DNA of 7,861 nucleotides from Nitrospinota bacterium (GTDB lineage: Bacteria; 2-12-FULL-45-22; JACOWJ01). Position 1 is the first letter of the stretch. Every line of letters begins with the position of its first letter. The position numbers and the translations under genes were made by a program. The stretch covers positions 1 through 7,861 of the forward strand of contig JACOWJ010000047.1 in the NCBI GenBank assembly GCA_016176845.1, written 5' to 3'. The notes under the pieces are model-generated. The model did no database searches, was not told where the DNA came from, and was given only the letters and a program-made list of their open reading frames with translations. Of the stretch, positions 1 through 6,172 are shown one piece after another.

Positions 1-182
1 ATGGCGCGAGGCTGGCCCAGGCCATCCTCTCCCTGATGGGCGATCCTTCCCGGTTACAGGAGATGGGAGAACAGGCCAGGGAGCTCGGTCGGATGGATGC
101 GGCCGAACAGCTGGTCAATCTGGGGTACGAGTTGGTGGAGTGCAAAGATGCTGCCACAGGAGCATTCTCATTGGGGAATTGA
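1..182 (+). CDS. murG: MurG C-terminal fragment (UDP-GlcNAc:lipid I GlcNAc transferase), 5' truncated
   Basis: This is the 3' end of an open frame that enters from the left edge; the first whole codon is at base 3 and the TGA stop is at 180-182. The roughly 59 visible residues include LAQAILSLMGDPSRLQEMGE and then LGRMDAAEQLVNLGYELVE. These match the closing helices of MurG, where 'DP.RL..M...A...GR.DAAE.I...' is the usual ending. MurG is a peripheral inner-membrane GT28-type glycosyltransferase that adds GlcNAc to lipid I to make lipid II. The catalytic part lies outside the window. Its position just before murC is the standard dcw order. The last codons (FSLGN) and the stop fall in the first copy of a 21-bp tandem duplication, so the final residues of this protein are probably recent and not conserved. 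The identification rests on a short tail plus context. Confidence 0.85.
   Translation, partial: GARLAQAILSLMGDPSRLQEMGEQARELGRMDAAEQLVNLGYELVECKDAATGAFSLGN
134..140 (+). promoter_or_regulatory. Shine-Dalgarno site supporting the murC start at 148
   Basis: GGTGGAG lies 7 nt before ATG 148, inside the murG coding sequence. The rival starts are less well supported. ATG 97 has no comparable purine box and would add 17 residues unlike MurC. ATG 199 begins right at the conserved core (MENIHFVGIGG), but its only G-rich stretch (GGGG, 194-197) is one base away, too close to act as a ribosome binding site. Confidence 0.6.
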
Positions 183-1560
183 AAATTCTCATTGGGGAAT
201 GGAAAATATCCATTTCGTGGGCATCGGCGGCATCGGCATGAGCGGGATCGCGGAAATCCTCCTGAACCTGGGGTTCAAGGTAAGCGGCTCCGACCTGGTC
301 TCCTCGGAGACCACCGAGCGGCTGACCCACCTGGGGGCTGATATCTCCTTGGGACATCGGCCGGAAAATATCCGGCGGGCCGACGTCGTGGTGGTCTCCT
401 CCGCCGTACGTCCCGACAATGTCGAGGTACAGGCTGCCCGACAGAGAGCCACTCCGGTGATCCCGCGCGCGGAGATGCTGGCGGAGTTGATGCGGATGAA
501 GTATGGGATCGCCATCGCCGGCGCCCATGGGAAGACCACCACCAGCTCCATGATCGCCGCTGTCCTGGCCCGGGGCGGGCTGGACCCCACGGTCATCATC
601 GGGGGGAAGGTCAAGAGCCTGGGGAGCAACTCCCAGCTCGGAAAAGGGGACTTCCTGGTGGCGGAGGCCGATGAGAGCGACCGCTCCTTCCTGAAGCTGT
701 CGCCCACGATCGCCGTGGTGACCACGCTGGACGAGGAGCACCTGGACCATTACCGGGACCTGGAAGATATCCAAGGGGCCTTTTTGCAGTTCCTCAATAA
801 GGTGCCCTTTTATGGCCTGACGGTACTGTGCAGCGACGAGGTCCATCTTCGGGAGTTACTGCCGCGGGTGGAGAAGCGCATCCTGACTTACGGCTTGAGG
901 CCTCCCGCCCGCTACCTGGCCGGGGATTTCGACTTCCACCAGCAGGCCACCGGCTTCACCGCCTACCGGGGCGAGGAGGCGTTGGGGCGGATCGTGCTCC
1001 AGGTGCCGGGCCGTCACAACATCGCCAACGCCATGGGTGCCATCGCCGTGGGGATGGAGCTCGATATCCCCTTCCCCATCATTCGGGAGGCCCTGGAGGC
1101 CTTCACGGGGATCCAACGCAGGTTTGAGGTAAAGGCAGAGAACGAGGAGATCCTCCTGGTGGATGACTACGGCCATCACCCCACAGAGATCCAGGCCACC
1201 CTGGGGGCGGCCAAGGCCGGATGGGGAAACCGGAGGCTGGTGGTCGCCTTCCAGCCTCACCGTTACACCCGGACGCAGTCCCTGCTGAATCGATTCGTCT
1301 CCGCCTTCGATGCGGCCGACCTGCTGATCCTCACCCGGATCTATCCGGCCGGAGAGCTCCCCATCCCAGGCGTGGATGCCCGTATCCTTTGCCAAAAGAT
1401 TCGGGAGCGCGGATATCCGCCGATCGTCTACCTGGAGGAGAAAGAGGCGATCGTGAGCTACCTCTTGGAGGCCAGGCGACCGGGAGACCTGATCCTAACC
1501 CTGGGAGCGGGAGATATCTGGAAGGTCGGCGAGGCCTTTTGGGAACAAGTTAGGGGATAG
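148..1560 (+). CDS. murC: UDP-N-acetylmuramate--L-alanine ligase MurC
   Basis: MurC is the cytoplasmic ATP-dependent ligase that joins L-Ala to UDP-MurNAc, the first amino-acid addition of peptidoglycan precursor synthesis. From ATG 148 the protein has 470 residues, normal for the family. All three Mur ligase domains are visible. The N-terminal UDP-substrate domain opens with VGIGGIGMSG (24-33). The central ATPase has the P-loop GAHGKTTT (125-132, Lys129), EADESD (173-178), DEEHLDHY (195-202) and GRHNIANA (288-295). The C-terminal domain has RRFE (324-327), DDYGHHPTEI (339-348), PHRYTRT (370-376) and GAGD (453-456). The start at 148 is favoured by its ribosome binding site and overlaps murG by 35 nt. 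It adds about 17 residues ahead of the core, including SHWGIEN/SHWGMEN, the translated tandem repeat; ATG 199 is the alternative. The last codons (V-R-G-stop) lie in a heptamer array. Confidence 0.97.
   Translation: MLPQEHSHWGIENSHWGMENIHFVGIGGIGMSGIAEILLNLGFKVSGSDLVSSETTERLTHLGADISLGHRPENIRRADVVVVSSAVRPDNVEVQAARQRATPVIPRAEMLAELMRMKYGIAIAGAHGKTTTSSMIAAVLARGGLDPTVIIGGKVKSLGSNSQLGKGDFLVAEADESDRSFLKLSPTIAVVTTLDEEHLDHYRDLEDIQGAFLQFLNKVPFYGLTVLCSDEVHLRELLPRVEKRILTYGLRPPARYLAGDFDFHQQATGFTAYRGEEALGRIVLQVPGRHNIANAMGAIAVGMELDIPFPIIREALEAFTGIQRRFEVKAENEEILLVDDYGHHPTEIQATLGAAKAGWGNRRLVVAFQPHRYTRTQSLLNRFVSAFDAADLLILTRIYPAGELPIPGVDARILCQKIRERGYPPIVYLEEKEAIVSYLLEARRPGDLILTLGAGDIWKVGEAFWEQVRG
164..205 (+). 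repeat. 21-bp tandem duplication across the murG/murC junction
   Basis: Two adjacent 21-bp copies, 164-184 and 185-205, differ only at one base: T180 in the first and G201 in the second. In the murG frame, T180 starts the TGA stop. In the murC frame the same place in copy 2 reads ATG (199-201), and the repeat is translated as SHWGIEN then SHWGMEN. The unit is a multiple of three, so the duplication keeps the murC frame. Confidence 0.9.
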
Positions 1561-1577
1561 GGAACAGGGGATAGTCA
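1550..1577 (+). repeat. Degenerate heptamer array, + orientation, at the murC stop
   Basis: Four units with a 7-base period and a loose form NNAGGGR follow one another: TTAGGGG, ATAGGGA, ACAGGGG, ATAGTCA. The array starts inside murC and provides its TAG stop, so the last residues of MurC are encoded by repeat sequence. GGGAACA also occurs just upstream at 1541-1547 and again at 1560-1566. The same type of heptamer recurs after ftsZ (6109-6167). Confidence 0.65.
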
Positions 1578-1631
1578 CTGCCTCACCTTATCTCTTGTCT
1601 ATTGTTTGGCGTTCATCGGGATTCGAAAGGA

Positions 1632-1796
1632 AATTTCTATAGCTTAGGAATGAGGTTTTAATAACAATCCCATTCCGTCATTCCGGCGAAAGCCGGAATC
1701 CAGCCACACAGCTCATTTCCTGGATTCCGGGTCAAGCCCGGAATGACGAGAAATGAGTAAGTTGTTTAATCCCCGTTCCTTGAATTTCTATACCTT
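1632..1796 (+). repeat. Pair of 14-bp direct repeats flanking the palindrome upstream of murB
   Basis: AATTTCTATAGCTT (1632-1645) and AATTTCTATACCTT (1783-1796) match at 13 of 14 positions and lie on either side of the 73-bp palindrome. They may be remnants of a local duplication or insertion. Each contains a TATA-type box, but neither has a well-placed -35 partner, so I do not call promoters here. The rest of the 1561-1812 gap outside the listed repeats shows nothing recognisable. Confidence 0.45.
1676..1748. repeat. 73-bp nested palindromic repeat element upstream of murB
   Basis: Two inverted half-copies make up the element. The outer arm CGTCATTCCGG (1676-1686) pairs perfectly with 1738-1748, and the inner arm CCGGAATCCAG (1693-1703) pairs perfectly with 1720-1730. 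Each half is also a hairpin by itself: ATTCCGGC-GAAA-GCCGGAAT (1680-1699, with a GNRA-type tetraloop) and ATTCCGGG-TCAAG-CCCGGAAT (1724-1744). An extra 8-bp pairing, CTCATTTC (1712-1719) with GAAATGAG (1750-1757), extends the right hairpin. The 'GTCATTCCGGCGAAAGCCGG' type of repeat is, from memory, widespread between genes in proteobacteria. No T-run follows it, so it is not a typical intrinsic terminator. Confidence 0.85.
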
Positions 1797-1812
1797 CTGA
1801 AGAGGAATTCCG

Positions 1813-2736
1813 ATGCTCGACTGGCACGCACCCGCTGCCTGGCAAGAGATCCGGGGAGAAGTAAGGTTCCATGAGCCCCTGAGGGCTCATACCTCCTTCC
1901 GCCTGGGCGGGCCGGCCGATGTCCTGGCCTTGCCCCGGGATACCGGCGACCTGCAGAATGTTTTGGCCCTGGTTCGGCAGGAGCAAATCCCCCTCTACGT
2001 CTTAGGCCGGGGGACCAACCTGTTGGTGGGTGACAGCGGCTTTCGAGGGTTGGTCGTCTCCTTGAAAGAGGGTTTTCGGGAGGTCGAGATCCTCCAAGAA
2101 GAGGGCGACCATTGCCAACTTCGATGCGGCGCAGGGGTCAGGCTGGCCAGTTTGATCGGCTATAGCCTGAGGGAGGGACTCTCTGGGTTGGAGTTCGCGG
2201 TCGGGATTCCCGGCTCCGTCGGAGGGGCGGTGGTGATGAACGCCGGCCTCAAGAAACAAACTATCGGACAGCTGGTGGACTGGGTGCTGCTGATGGACCG
2301 TCAGGGACGGGTATCCCGCATCGAGAGGGCTAAGCTTTGCTTTGCATATCGCTGTTGCCACTTGCCCCCGGGCTCGATCGTTTTGAGCGTTGCCCTGGCT
2401 TTACGGCGCTGTACTCCTCCAGATGTCCAGCGAAAGACGCGCGCCTTCTTCCTCCAGAAGCGGTCCGTTCAGCCTGTCACCGCCTGGAGCGCCGGCTGTA
2501 TTTTCAAAAATCCCAGCCAGGATACTGCAGGTCGCCTCATCGAGTCCGTGGGGCTCAAGGGATATCGGTTGGGAGGGAGTCGAGTCAGCGAGATGCATGC
2601 GAATTTTATCGTGAACGAGGGTCAGGCGACCGCCAGGGATGTGCTGGAACTGATCTCCCTGATCCAGAAAAAGGTCTATCTTGTCAAGGGGATTTGGCTT
2701 GAAAGGGAGGTCGAAACCCTGCTGGAAGAAGGGTAG
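1813..2736 (+). CDS. murB: UDP-N-acetylenolpyruvoylglucosamine reductase MurB
   Basis: MurB is the cytoplasmic FAD enzyme that reduces UDP-GlcNAc-enolpyruvate to UDP-MurNAc with NADPH. The 307-residue length fits the shorter (type II-like) MurB group. The FAD-binding domain shows HTSFRLGGPAD (26-36), LGRGTNLLVGDSGFRG (64-79) and LEFAVGIPGSVGGAVVMNAG (126-145). The substrate domain has FAYR (177-180), SAGCIFKNP (226-234), HANFIVNEGQAT (262-273) and LEREVE (296-301), which probably holds the catalytic Glu (Glu299). The proton-donor position, Ser229 in the E. coli enzyme, is Cys229 here, and the usual Ser two places after YR is Cys182. Start: GAAGAGGA (1799-1806) lies 6 nt before ATG 1813. The gene follows a repeat-filled gap after murC, so it may depend on read-through or on a promoter I cannot identify. 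Its end overlaps ftsQ. Confidence 0.97.
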   Translation: MLDWHAPAAWQEIRGEVRFHEPLRAHTSFRLGGPADVLALPRDTGDLQNVLALVRQEQIPLYVLGRGTNLLVGDSGFRGLVVSLKEGFREVEILQEEGDHCQLRCGAGVRLASLIGYSLREGLSGLEFAVGIPGSVGGAVVMNAGLKKQTIGQLVDWVLLMDRQGRVSRIERAKLCFAYRCCHLPPGSIVLSVALALRRCTPPDVQRKTRAFFLQKRSVQPVTAWSAGCIFKNPSQDTAGRLIESVGLKGYRLGGSRVSEMHANFIVNEGQATARDVLELISLIQKKVYLVKGIWLEREVETLLEEG

Positions 2737-3724
2737 AAAAAGATCTGCGAAGGTCATCGGTTGGACCCTGATCATCCTCTCGCTGGTAGCGGGAGGGGCT
2801 TGGGGATGGTCCCGGCTCCTCTCACCTCGTTATTCTGGATGGCAGGTTAGACTGAAGAGCATTTCCTTGGGAAAGTTTAAACTAAACCGTCATGGCCAAG
2901 CAGAGTTGGCCGCCCCCGAGAATGAAAATGGACTTCGGAAAGACTCAGGCATTTTCACGTTAAAACAGGTGGTGGTGAAAGGGACCCGGAGACTGACCCC
3001 AGAGCAGATCTTGCAGTGGGCGGCCCTGGAGGATCGTTCTACCCCGGGGGCTCCCGCTCGTCGGGTCAGGGAGCTCGACCTCTGGCAGGTGGATTTGAAG
3101 GAGATGGCTTCCCGCCTCAAGAGCCATCCATGGATCGAGGCGGTCGCCATCGAGAGGAACCCGCCCGATCGATTGACTCTCACCATCCGCGAAAGGGTCG
3201 CGTGGGCCCGCCTGGAAGGGCCTTCCTCTTACCTGGTGAGCGGAGAGGGAATGGTCCTTCAAAGGGTTTCTGAAGGGGATGCTGGCCCTCCTCTCCCCCG
3301 GCTGGTCGGATGGGGCGGGCACCCGTATCTGCCAGGGGAAAGGATCGGAAAGGCCGAGATCCTTAGGGCTTTGGAGATCTTAAAAGAGGCCGGGCATTGT
3401 CCGTGGGCCCTCCATCAGGGGATCCTTCAAGTGGACCTCTCTCAAGGAGAGAGGCCTGTAATCACGCTGGGCAACGGGAGAAAGCTCCGCTTTGGCCCAA
3501 CCGATATTCGAGGAAGCTGGGCCCGCCTGCGGGCAGTCTCTTCCAGGATGGAGGGAGCTCCAGGCATGATAGACCTCTCCTTTAAAGATCTGGTGGTGGT
3601 TGGATCTTTAGCTTCGCTTGCTTCAAGGGGGGTGGTGGAAGGTGGTCAGAGAGAATCTCGTAGTAGGGTTGGATATCGGTACGACGAAGATCTGCGCCAT
3701 CATCGGAGAACTGAAAGGCGATGA
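2681..3724 (+). CDS. ftsQ: Cell division protein FtsQ (DivIB family), with unusual C-terminal extension
   Basis: FtsQ is a bitopic inner-membrane protein that joins FtsB/FtsL and links the Z-ring to septal peptidoglycan synthesis. Visible are a short basic cytoplasmic tail (about residues 1-24, many Lys/Arg) and one membrane segment (about 25-43, VIGWTLIILSLVAGGAWGW). A periplasmic POTRA domain follows (about 91-175, from FTLKQVVVKGTRRLTPEQI through HPWIEAVAIERNPPDRLTL), then the FtsQ beta domain (about 176-307, ending IDLSFKDLVVV). There is no in-frame ATG near the start. TTG 2681 (AAGG 6 nt upstream) and TTG 2699 (AAGGGGA 6 nt upstream) are about equally good; both overlap murB, by 56 or 38 nt. 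The family usually ends near the IDL..KD.VVV strand. Here 40 more Arg- and Ser-rich residues follow, and the frame runs 83 nt into ftsA. Confidence 0.92.
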   Translation: MSRGFGLKGRSKPCWKKGRKRSAKVIGWTLIILSLVAGGAWGWSRLLSPRYSGWQVRLKSISLGKFKLNRHGQAELAAPENENGLRKDSGIFTLKQVVVKGTRRLTPEQILQWAALEDRSTPGAPARRVRELDLWQVDLKEMASRLKSHPWIEAVAIERNPPDRLTLTIRERVAWARLEGPSSYLVSGEGMVLQRVSEGDAGPPLPRLVGWGGHPYLPGERIGKAEILRALEILKEAGHCPWALHQGILQVDLSQGERPVITLGNGRKLRFGPTDIRGSWARLRAVSSRMEGAPGMIDLSFKDLVVVGSLASLASRGVVEGGQRESRSRVGYRYDEDLRHHRRTERR

Positions 3725-4874
3725 CCAGGTGGAGATCATTGGGGTCGGGACCTGTCCTTGCGAAGGCCTGAAGAAAGGGGTTATCGTCGGTATCGAGAGC
3801 ACGGTCGAGGCGGTCAGGAATGCCATCCAAGAGGCGGAGCTGGTCGCGGGTGCAGAGGTCAGCTCGGTCTATGTGGGGATCGCAGGCAGCCATATCAATG
3901 GCGTGAACAGCCACGGCGTGGTCGCCATCAAGAACAAGGAGGTCCGGAGGACGGACATCGAACGGGTTCTCGATGCGGCCAAGGCGATGCCCATGCCCAT
4001 GGACCGGGAAGTGATCCACGTGCTGCCGCAGGAGTTCCTGGTGGACGACCAGGGCGGGATCAAAGAACCCATGGGGATCTCGGGCATTCGGTTAGAGGGC
4101 AAGGTCCATATCGTCACGGGCTCCATCACATCGGCCAACAACATCCGTAAATGCGTCCAGAAAGCCGACCTGGAGGTTGAGAATCTGGTATTAGAGCCCC
4201 TGGCCTCCAGCGAGGCCACCATCACAATGGATGAGAAGGAACTGGGGGTAGCCCTGGCCGACGTGGGAGGAGGAACCTCCGACATCCTGGTTTTTACCCA
4301 GGGAAGCGTGAAACACACGTCAGTGTTAGCGCTGGGAGGAAACAACATCACTCGGGACATCGCCATCGGGCTGCGCACTCCGATCAGCGAGGCCGAGCGG
4401 ATCAAGAAGCGCTACGGGTGCGCCTATGCCTCCATGATCGCTGAGGACGAGATGATCGAGGTGCCTAGCATCGGAGGACGGGATTCCAGGCGGCTCTCCC
4501 GCAAGGTCCTCAGCGAGATCGTGGAATCACGGGCCGAGGAGATCTTTCGGCGGGTAGACTTCGAGATCAAGAACAGCGGCTACAAGGATCTGTTAGCCTC
4601 TGGGGTCGTCATCACGGGGGGCAGCAGCATCATGGAAGGAATGACAGAGATCGCGGAGGAGATCCTGGAGCTGCCGGTACGCCGGGGATTGCCCCTGGGG
4701 ATCAAAGGGCTGATCGACATGGTCAACAGCCCTTTGTATGCCACGGCTGTGGGGCTGGTCCTGTATGGGATGAAGAGGGAAGCCCCGGGCAGCCTGAACA
4801 GCAACCACGGCTTTTTTCAGGGCGTTCAGAAGGTCATCAAAGGATTCGGGAAAGGGTTCGGGAAGTTCTTTTAG
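3642..4874 (+). CDS. ftsA: Cell division protein FtsA
   Basis: FtsA is the actin-like ATPase that tethers FtsZ to the inner membrane and recruits later divisome proteins. With GTG 3642 as start it has 410 residues, typical of the family, and begins MVRENLVVGLDIGTTK. The actin-fold motifs are phosphate-1 GLDIGTTK (9-16), phosphate-2 DVGGGTSD (207-214) and the adenosine motif VVITGGSSIMEG (322-333). The FtsA-specific 1C domain sits roughly at residues 78-157. The C-terminus ends in an amphipathic, Phe- and Lys-rich helix (about 391-410, ending GFGKGFGKFF) that fits the membrane-targeting sequence. The start was chosen because a G-rich ribosome binding region (GGTGG, 3631-3635) lies 6 nt upstream. 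TTG 3618 would add eight residues unlike FtsA. The first 83 nt overlap the end of ftsQ in another frame, which suggests translational coupling. Confidence 0.97.
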   Translation: MVRENLVVGLDIGTTKICAIIGELKGDDQVEIIGVGTCPCEGLKKGVIVGIESTVEAVRNAIQEAELVAGAEVSSVYVGIAGSHINGVNSHGVVAIKNKEVRRTDIERVLDAAKAMPMPMDREVIHVLPQEFLVDDQGGIKEPMGISGIRLEGKVHIVTGSITSANNIRKCVQKADLEVENLVLEPLASSEATITMDEKELGVALADVGGGTSDILVFTQGSVKHTSVLALGGNNITRDIAIGLRTPISEAERIKKRYGCAYASMIAEDEMIEVPSIGGRDSRRLSRKVLSEIVESRAEEIFRRVDFEIKNSGYKDLLASGVVITGGSSIMEGMTEIAEEILELPVRRGLPLGIKGLIDMVNSPLYATAVGLVLYGMKREAPGSLNSNHGFFQGVQKVIKGFGKGFGKFF

Positions 4875-4913
4875 GCCAGGGGGCTTGGGAAGCGAAGGGA
4901 GGTCGCAAGCGAG

Positions 4914-6101
4914 ATGTTTGAACTCTCGGAAGAAAGCAACAGTACCGCCAAGATCAAGGTGGTCGGCGTAGGAGGTGGCGGAGGAAACGCCATCAATAAT
5001 ATGATTTCCTCAGGGTTGACCGAGATGGGTTTCATCGCCGTCAACACCGATGCTCAGGCCCTGACCTCCTCTCTCGCCCCGGTGAAACTGCAGATTGGAA
5101 GGACGGGATTGGGCGCAGGAGGCAACCCCGAATTCGGCAAGAAGGCCGCCATGGAGGATCTGGAAAAGATCAACGACGTCCTGGACGGGGCAGACATGGT
5201 CTTCGTGACGGCCGGCTTAGGGGGCGGCACTGGAACCGGCGGAGCCCCGGTGATCTCAGGCGTCGCCAGGCAGAAAGGGGTCCTGACCGTGGGGGTGGTA
5301 ACCAAGCCCTTTATCTTCGAGGGGAAGACCCGAGGGAAAATCGCCGATGACGGATGGAAAGAACTCAAGGAATGCGTGGATACCCTGATCACCATCCCCA
5401 ATCAGCGGTTGCTCAACGTCGTGGATCGCAAGACTCCCTTGCGGGATGCCTTCAAGATCGCCGATGACATCCTCACGCAGGCCGTTCAGGGCATCTCGGA
5501 CCTGATCACAGTCCCCGGACTGGTCAATCTCGATTTTGCCGATGTCAAGACGGTGATGTCCAATGGCGGCCTGGCCCTGATGGGGACCGCCACGGCCCAA
5601 GGAGAGAACCGGGCGATCGAGGCGGCCCAGAAGGCGATCTCCAGCCCCTTGCTGGAGGAGTCCTCCATCGAGGGGGCCATAGGCGTCCTCATCAACATCA
5701 CGGGTGGGCCCGACCTGACGCTATACGAGATCAACGAGGCGGTCTCCCTCATCCAGGAGAGCGTCCACGAGGAGGCTCAAATCTTTTTTGGCTCCGTCAT
5801 CAACGAGGAGATGGTGGACGAGGTACGGGTGACCGTGATCGCGACGGGCTTCGGCGCTCGCAAGAAGCTGACCGAAGAATCCTCGAAGAAGCATCGGGCC
5901 GCTCAGCAGAAAGCAGAGATGGAATCCCCTTATGGGCGTTTTACCGGCCCAGGCAAGAAGGCACCGGGCTCGCGGCCCAGGAACGGCTTCCCCAGTTACG
6001 ACGACAGCGAGGTGGATATTCCCGCCTACATGCGCAAAGACAAAGACAAAGACGACGGGGAGACGGATACTCCGGCCTTCATGCGGCGCAAAGCAGATTA
6101 A
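4914..6101 (+). CDS. ftsZ: Cell division protein FtsZ with a doubled C-terminal peptide
   Basis: FtsZ is the tubulin-like GTPase that polymerises into the Z-ring at midcell. The 395-residue protein shows [14 protein letters not shown] (17-30), NTDAQAL (44-50), the tubulin signature GGGTGTG (103-109) and the T7 synergy loop NLDFADVK (205-212, with Asp207 and Asp210). The C-terminal GTPase-activating half ends near VIATGF (308-313). A charged linker (about 316-365) follows. The tail holds two copies of the peptide that binds FtsA and other partners: [10 protein letters not shown] (366-375) and [10 protein letters not shown] (383-392), the second ending RRKAD at the stop. Most FtsZ proteins have one such peptide at the extreme C-terminus. 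Start: GGGAGGT (4897-4903) lies 10 nt before ATG 4914. The gene follows ftsA after a 39-bp gap, so co-transcription is likely. Confidence 0.98.
   Translation: MFELSEESNSTAKIKVVGVGGGGGNAINNMISSGLTEMGFIAVNTDAQALTSSLAPVKLQIGRTGLGAGGNPEFGKKAAMEDLEKINDVLDGADMVFVTAGLGGGTGTGGAPVISGVARQKGVLTVGVVTKPFIFEGKTRGKIADDGWKELKECVDTLITIPNQRLLNVVDRKTPLRDAFKIADDILTQAVQGISDLITVPGLVNLDFADVKTVMSNGGLALMGTATAQGENRAIEAAQKAISSPLLEESSIEGAIGVLINITGGPDLTLYEINEAVSLIQESVHEEAQIFFGSVINEEMVDEVRVTVIATGFGARKKLTEESSKKHRAAQQKAEMESPYGRFTGPGKKAPGSRPRNGFPSYDDSEVDIPAYMRKDKDKDDGETDTPAFMRRKAD
6009..6098 (+). repeat. Tandem duplication encoding two FtsZ C-terminal binding peptides
   Basis: Bases 6009-6047 and 6060-6098 encode 13-residue segments, [13 protein letters not shown] and [13 protein letters not shown], spaced 17 codons apart. 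Seven of 13 residues are identical, and Y/F and K/R are conservative. Codons are largely shared too (GAG, GAT, GCC and ATG at matching places), which points to an in-frame duplication and not chance similarity. A short run of alternating Lys and Asp residues (374-380) follows the first copy and runs into the acidic spacer. Confidence 0.8.
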
Positions 6102-6108
6102 ATAAAGG

Positions 6109-6167
6109 CCAGGGACGAGGGGTTAGGATCCGGCGTTTTTCCCTAATCCCTGGCCCATAGTCCCTAA
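6109..6167. repeat. Inverted heptamer arrays downstream of ftsZ, forming a hairpin
   Basis: Three + strand units (CCAGGGA, CGAGGGG, TTAGGAT; 6109-6129) face four units in the opposite orientation (TCCCTAA at 6140-6146 and 6161-6167, with TCCCTGG and CCCATAG between them). The period is 7 bases throughout. GGCCAGGGA (6107-6115) pairs perfectly with TCCCTGGCC (6147-6155), and TTAGG (6123-6127) can pair with CCTAA (6142-6146) inside it, leaving a 7-nt bulge. A T5 run (6136-6140) sits in the loop and not after the stem, so an intrinsic terminator is not supported. The four C-runs (6141-6164) give a G-quadruplex motif on the - strand. Confidence 0.7.
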
Positions 6168-6172
6168 TTACA

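Noticed and set aside
97-147. Upstream ATG 97 as the murC start
   Set aside because: It would deepen the overlap with murG and add 17 residues unlike any MurC start, and it lacks a ribosome binding site as good as that of ATG 148.
115-846. Open frame of 243 codons on the - strand
   Set aside because: It is antisense to murC, shows no family motif and is explained by codon bias of the real gene.
1676-1748. CRISPR-like repeat
   Set aside because: There are only two half-copies in inverted orientation, with no regular spacer-repeat pattern. It is a palindromic intergenic repeat.
1762-1794. Promoter for murB (TTGTTT at 1762-1767 with TATACC at 1789-1794)
   Set aside because: The spacing is 21 bp, too long for a standard sigma-70 promoter, and the boxes are weak. 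A closer-spaced -10 (TTTCTA, 17 bp) matches the consensus poorly.
3618-3641. TTG 3618 as the ftsA start
   Set aside because: It adds LQGGWWKV ahead of a normal FtsA N-terminus. GTG 3642 gives the usual short lead before GLDIGTTK and has a G-rich box at proper spacing.
6107-6155. Intrinsic terminator after ftsZ
   Set aside because: The hairpin is real, but the T5 run is in its loop and the stem is followed by CATAGTCCC, with no T-run.
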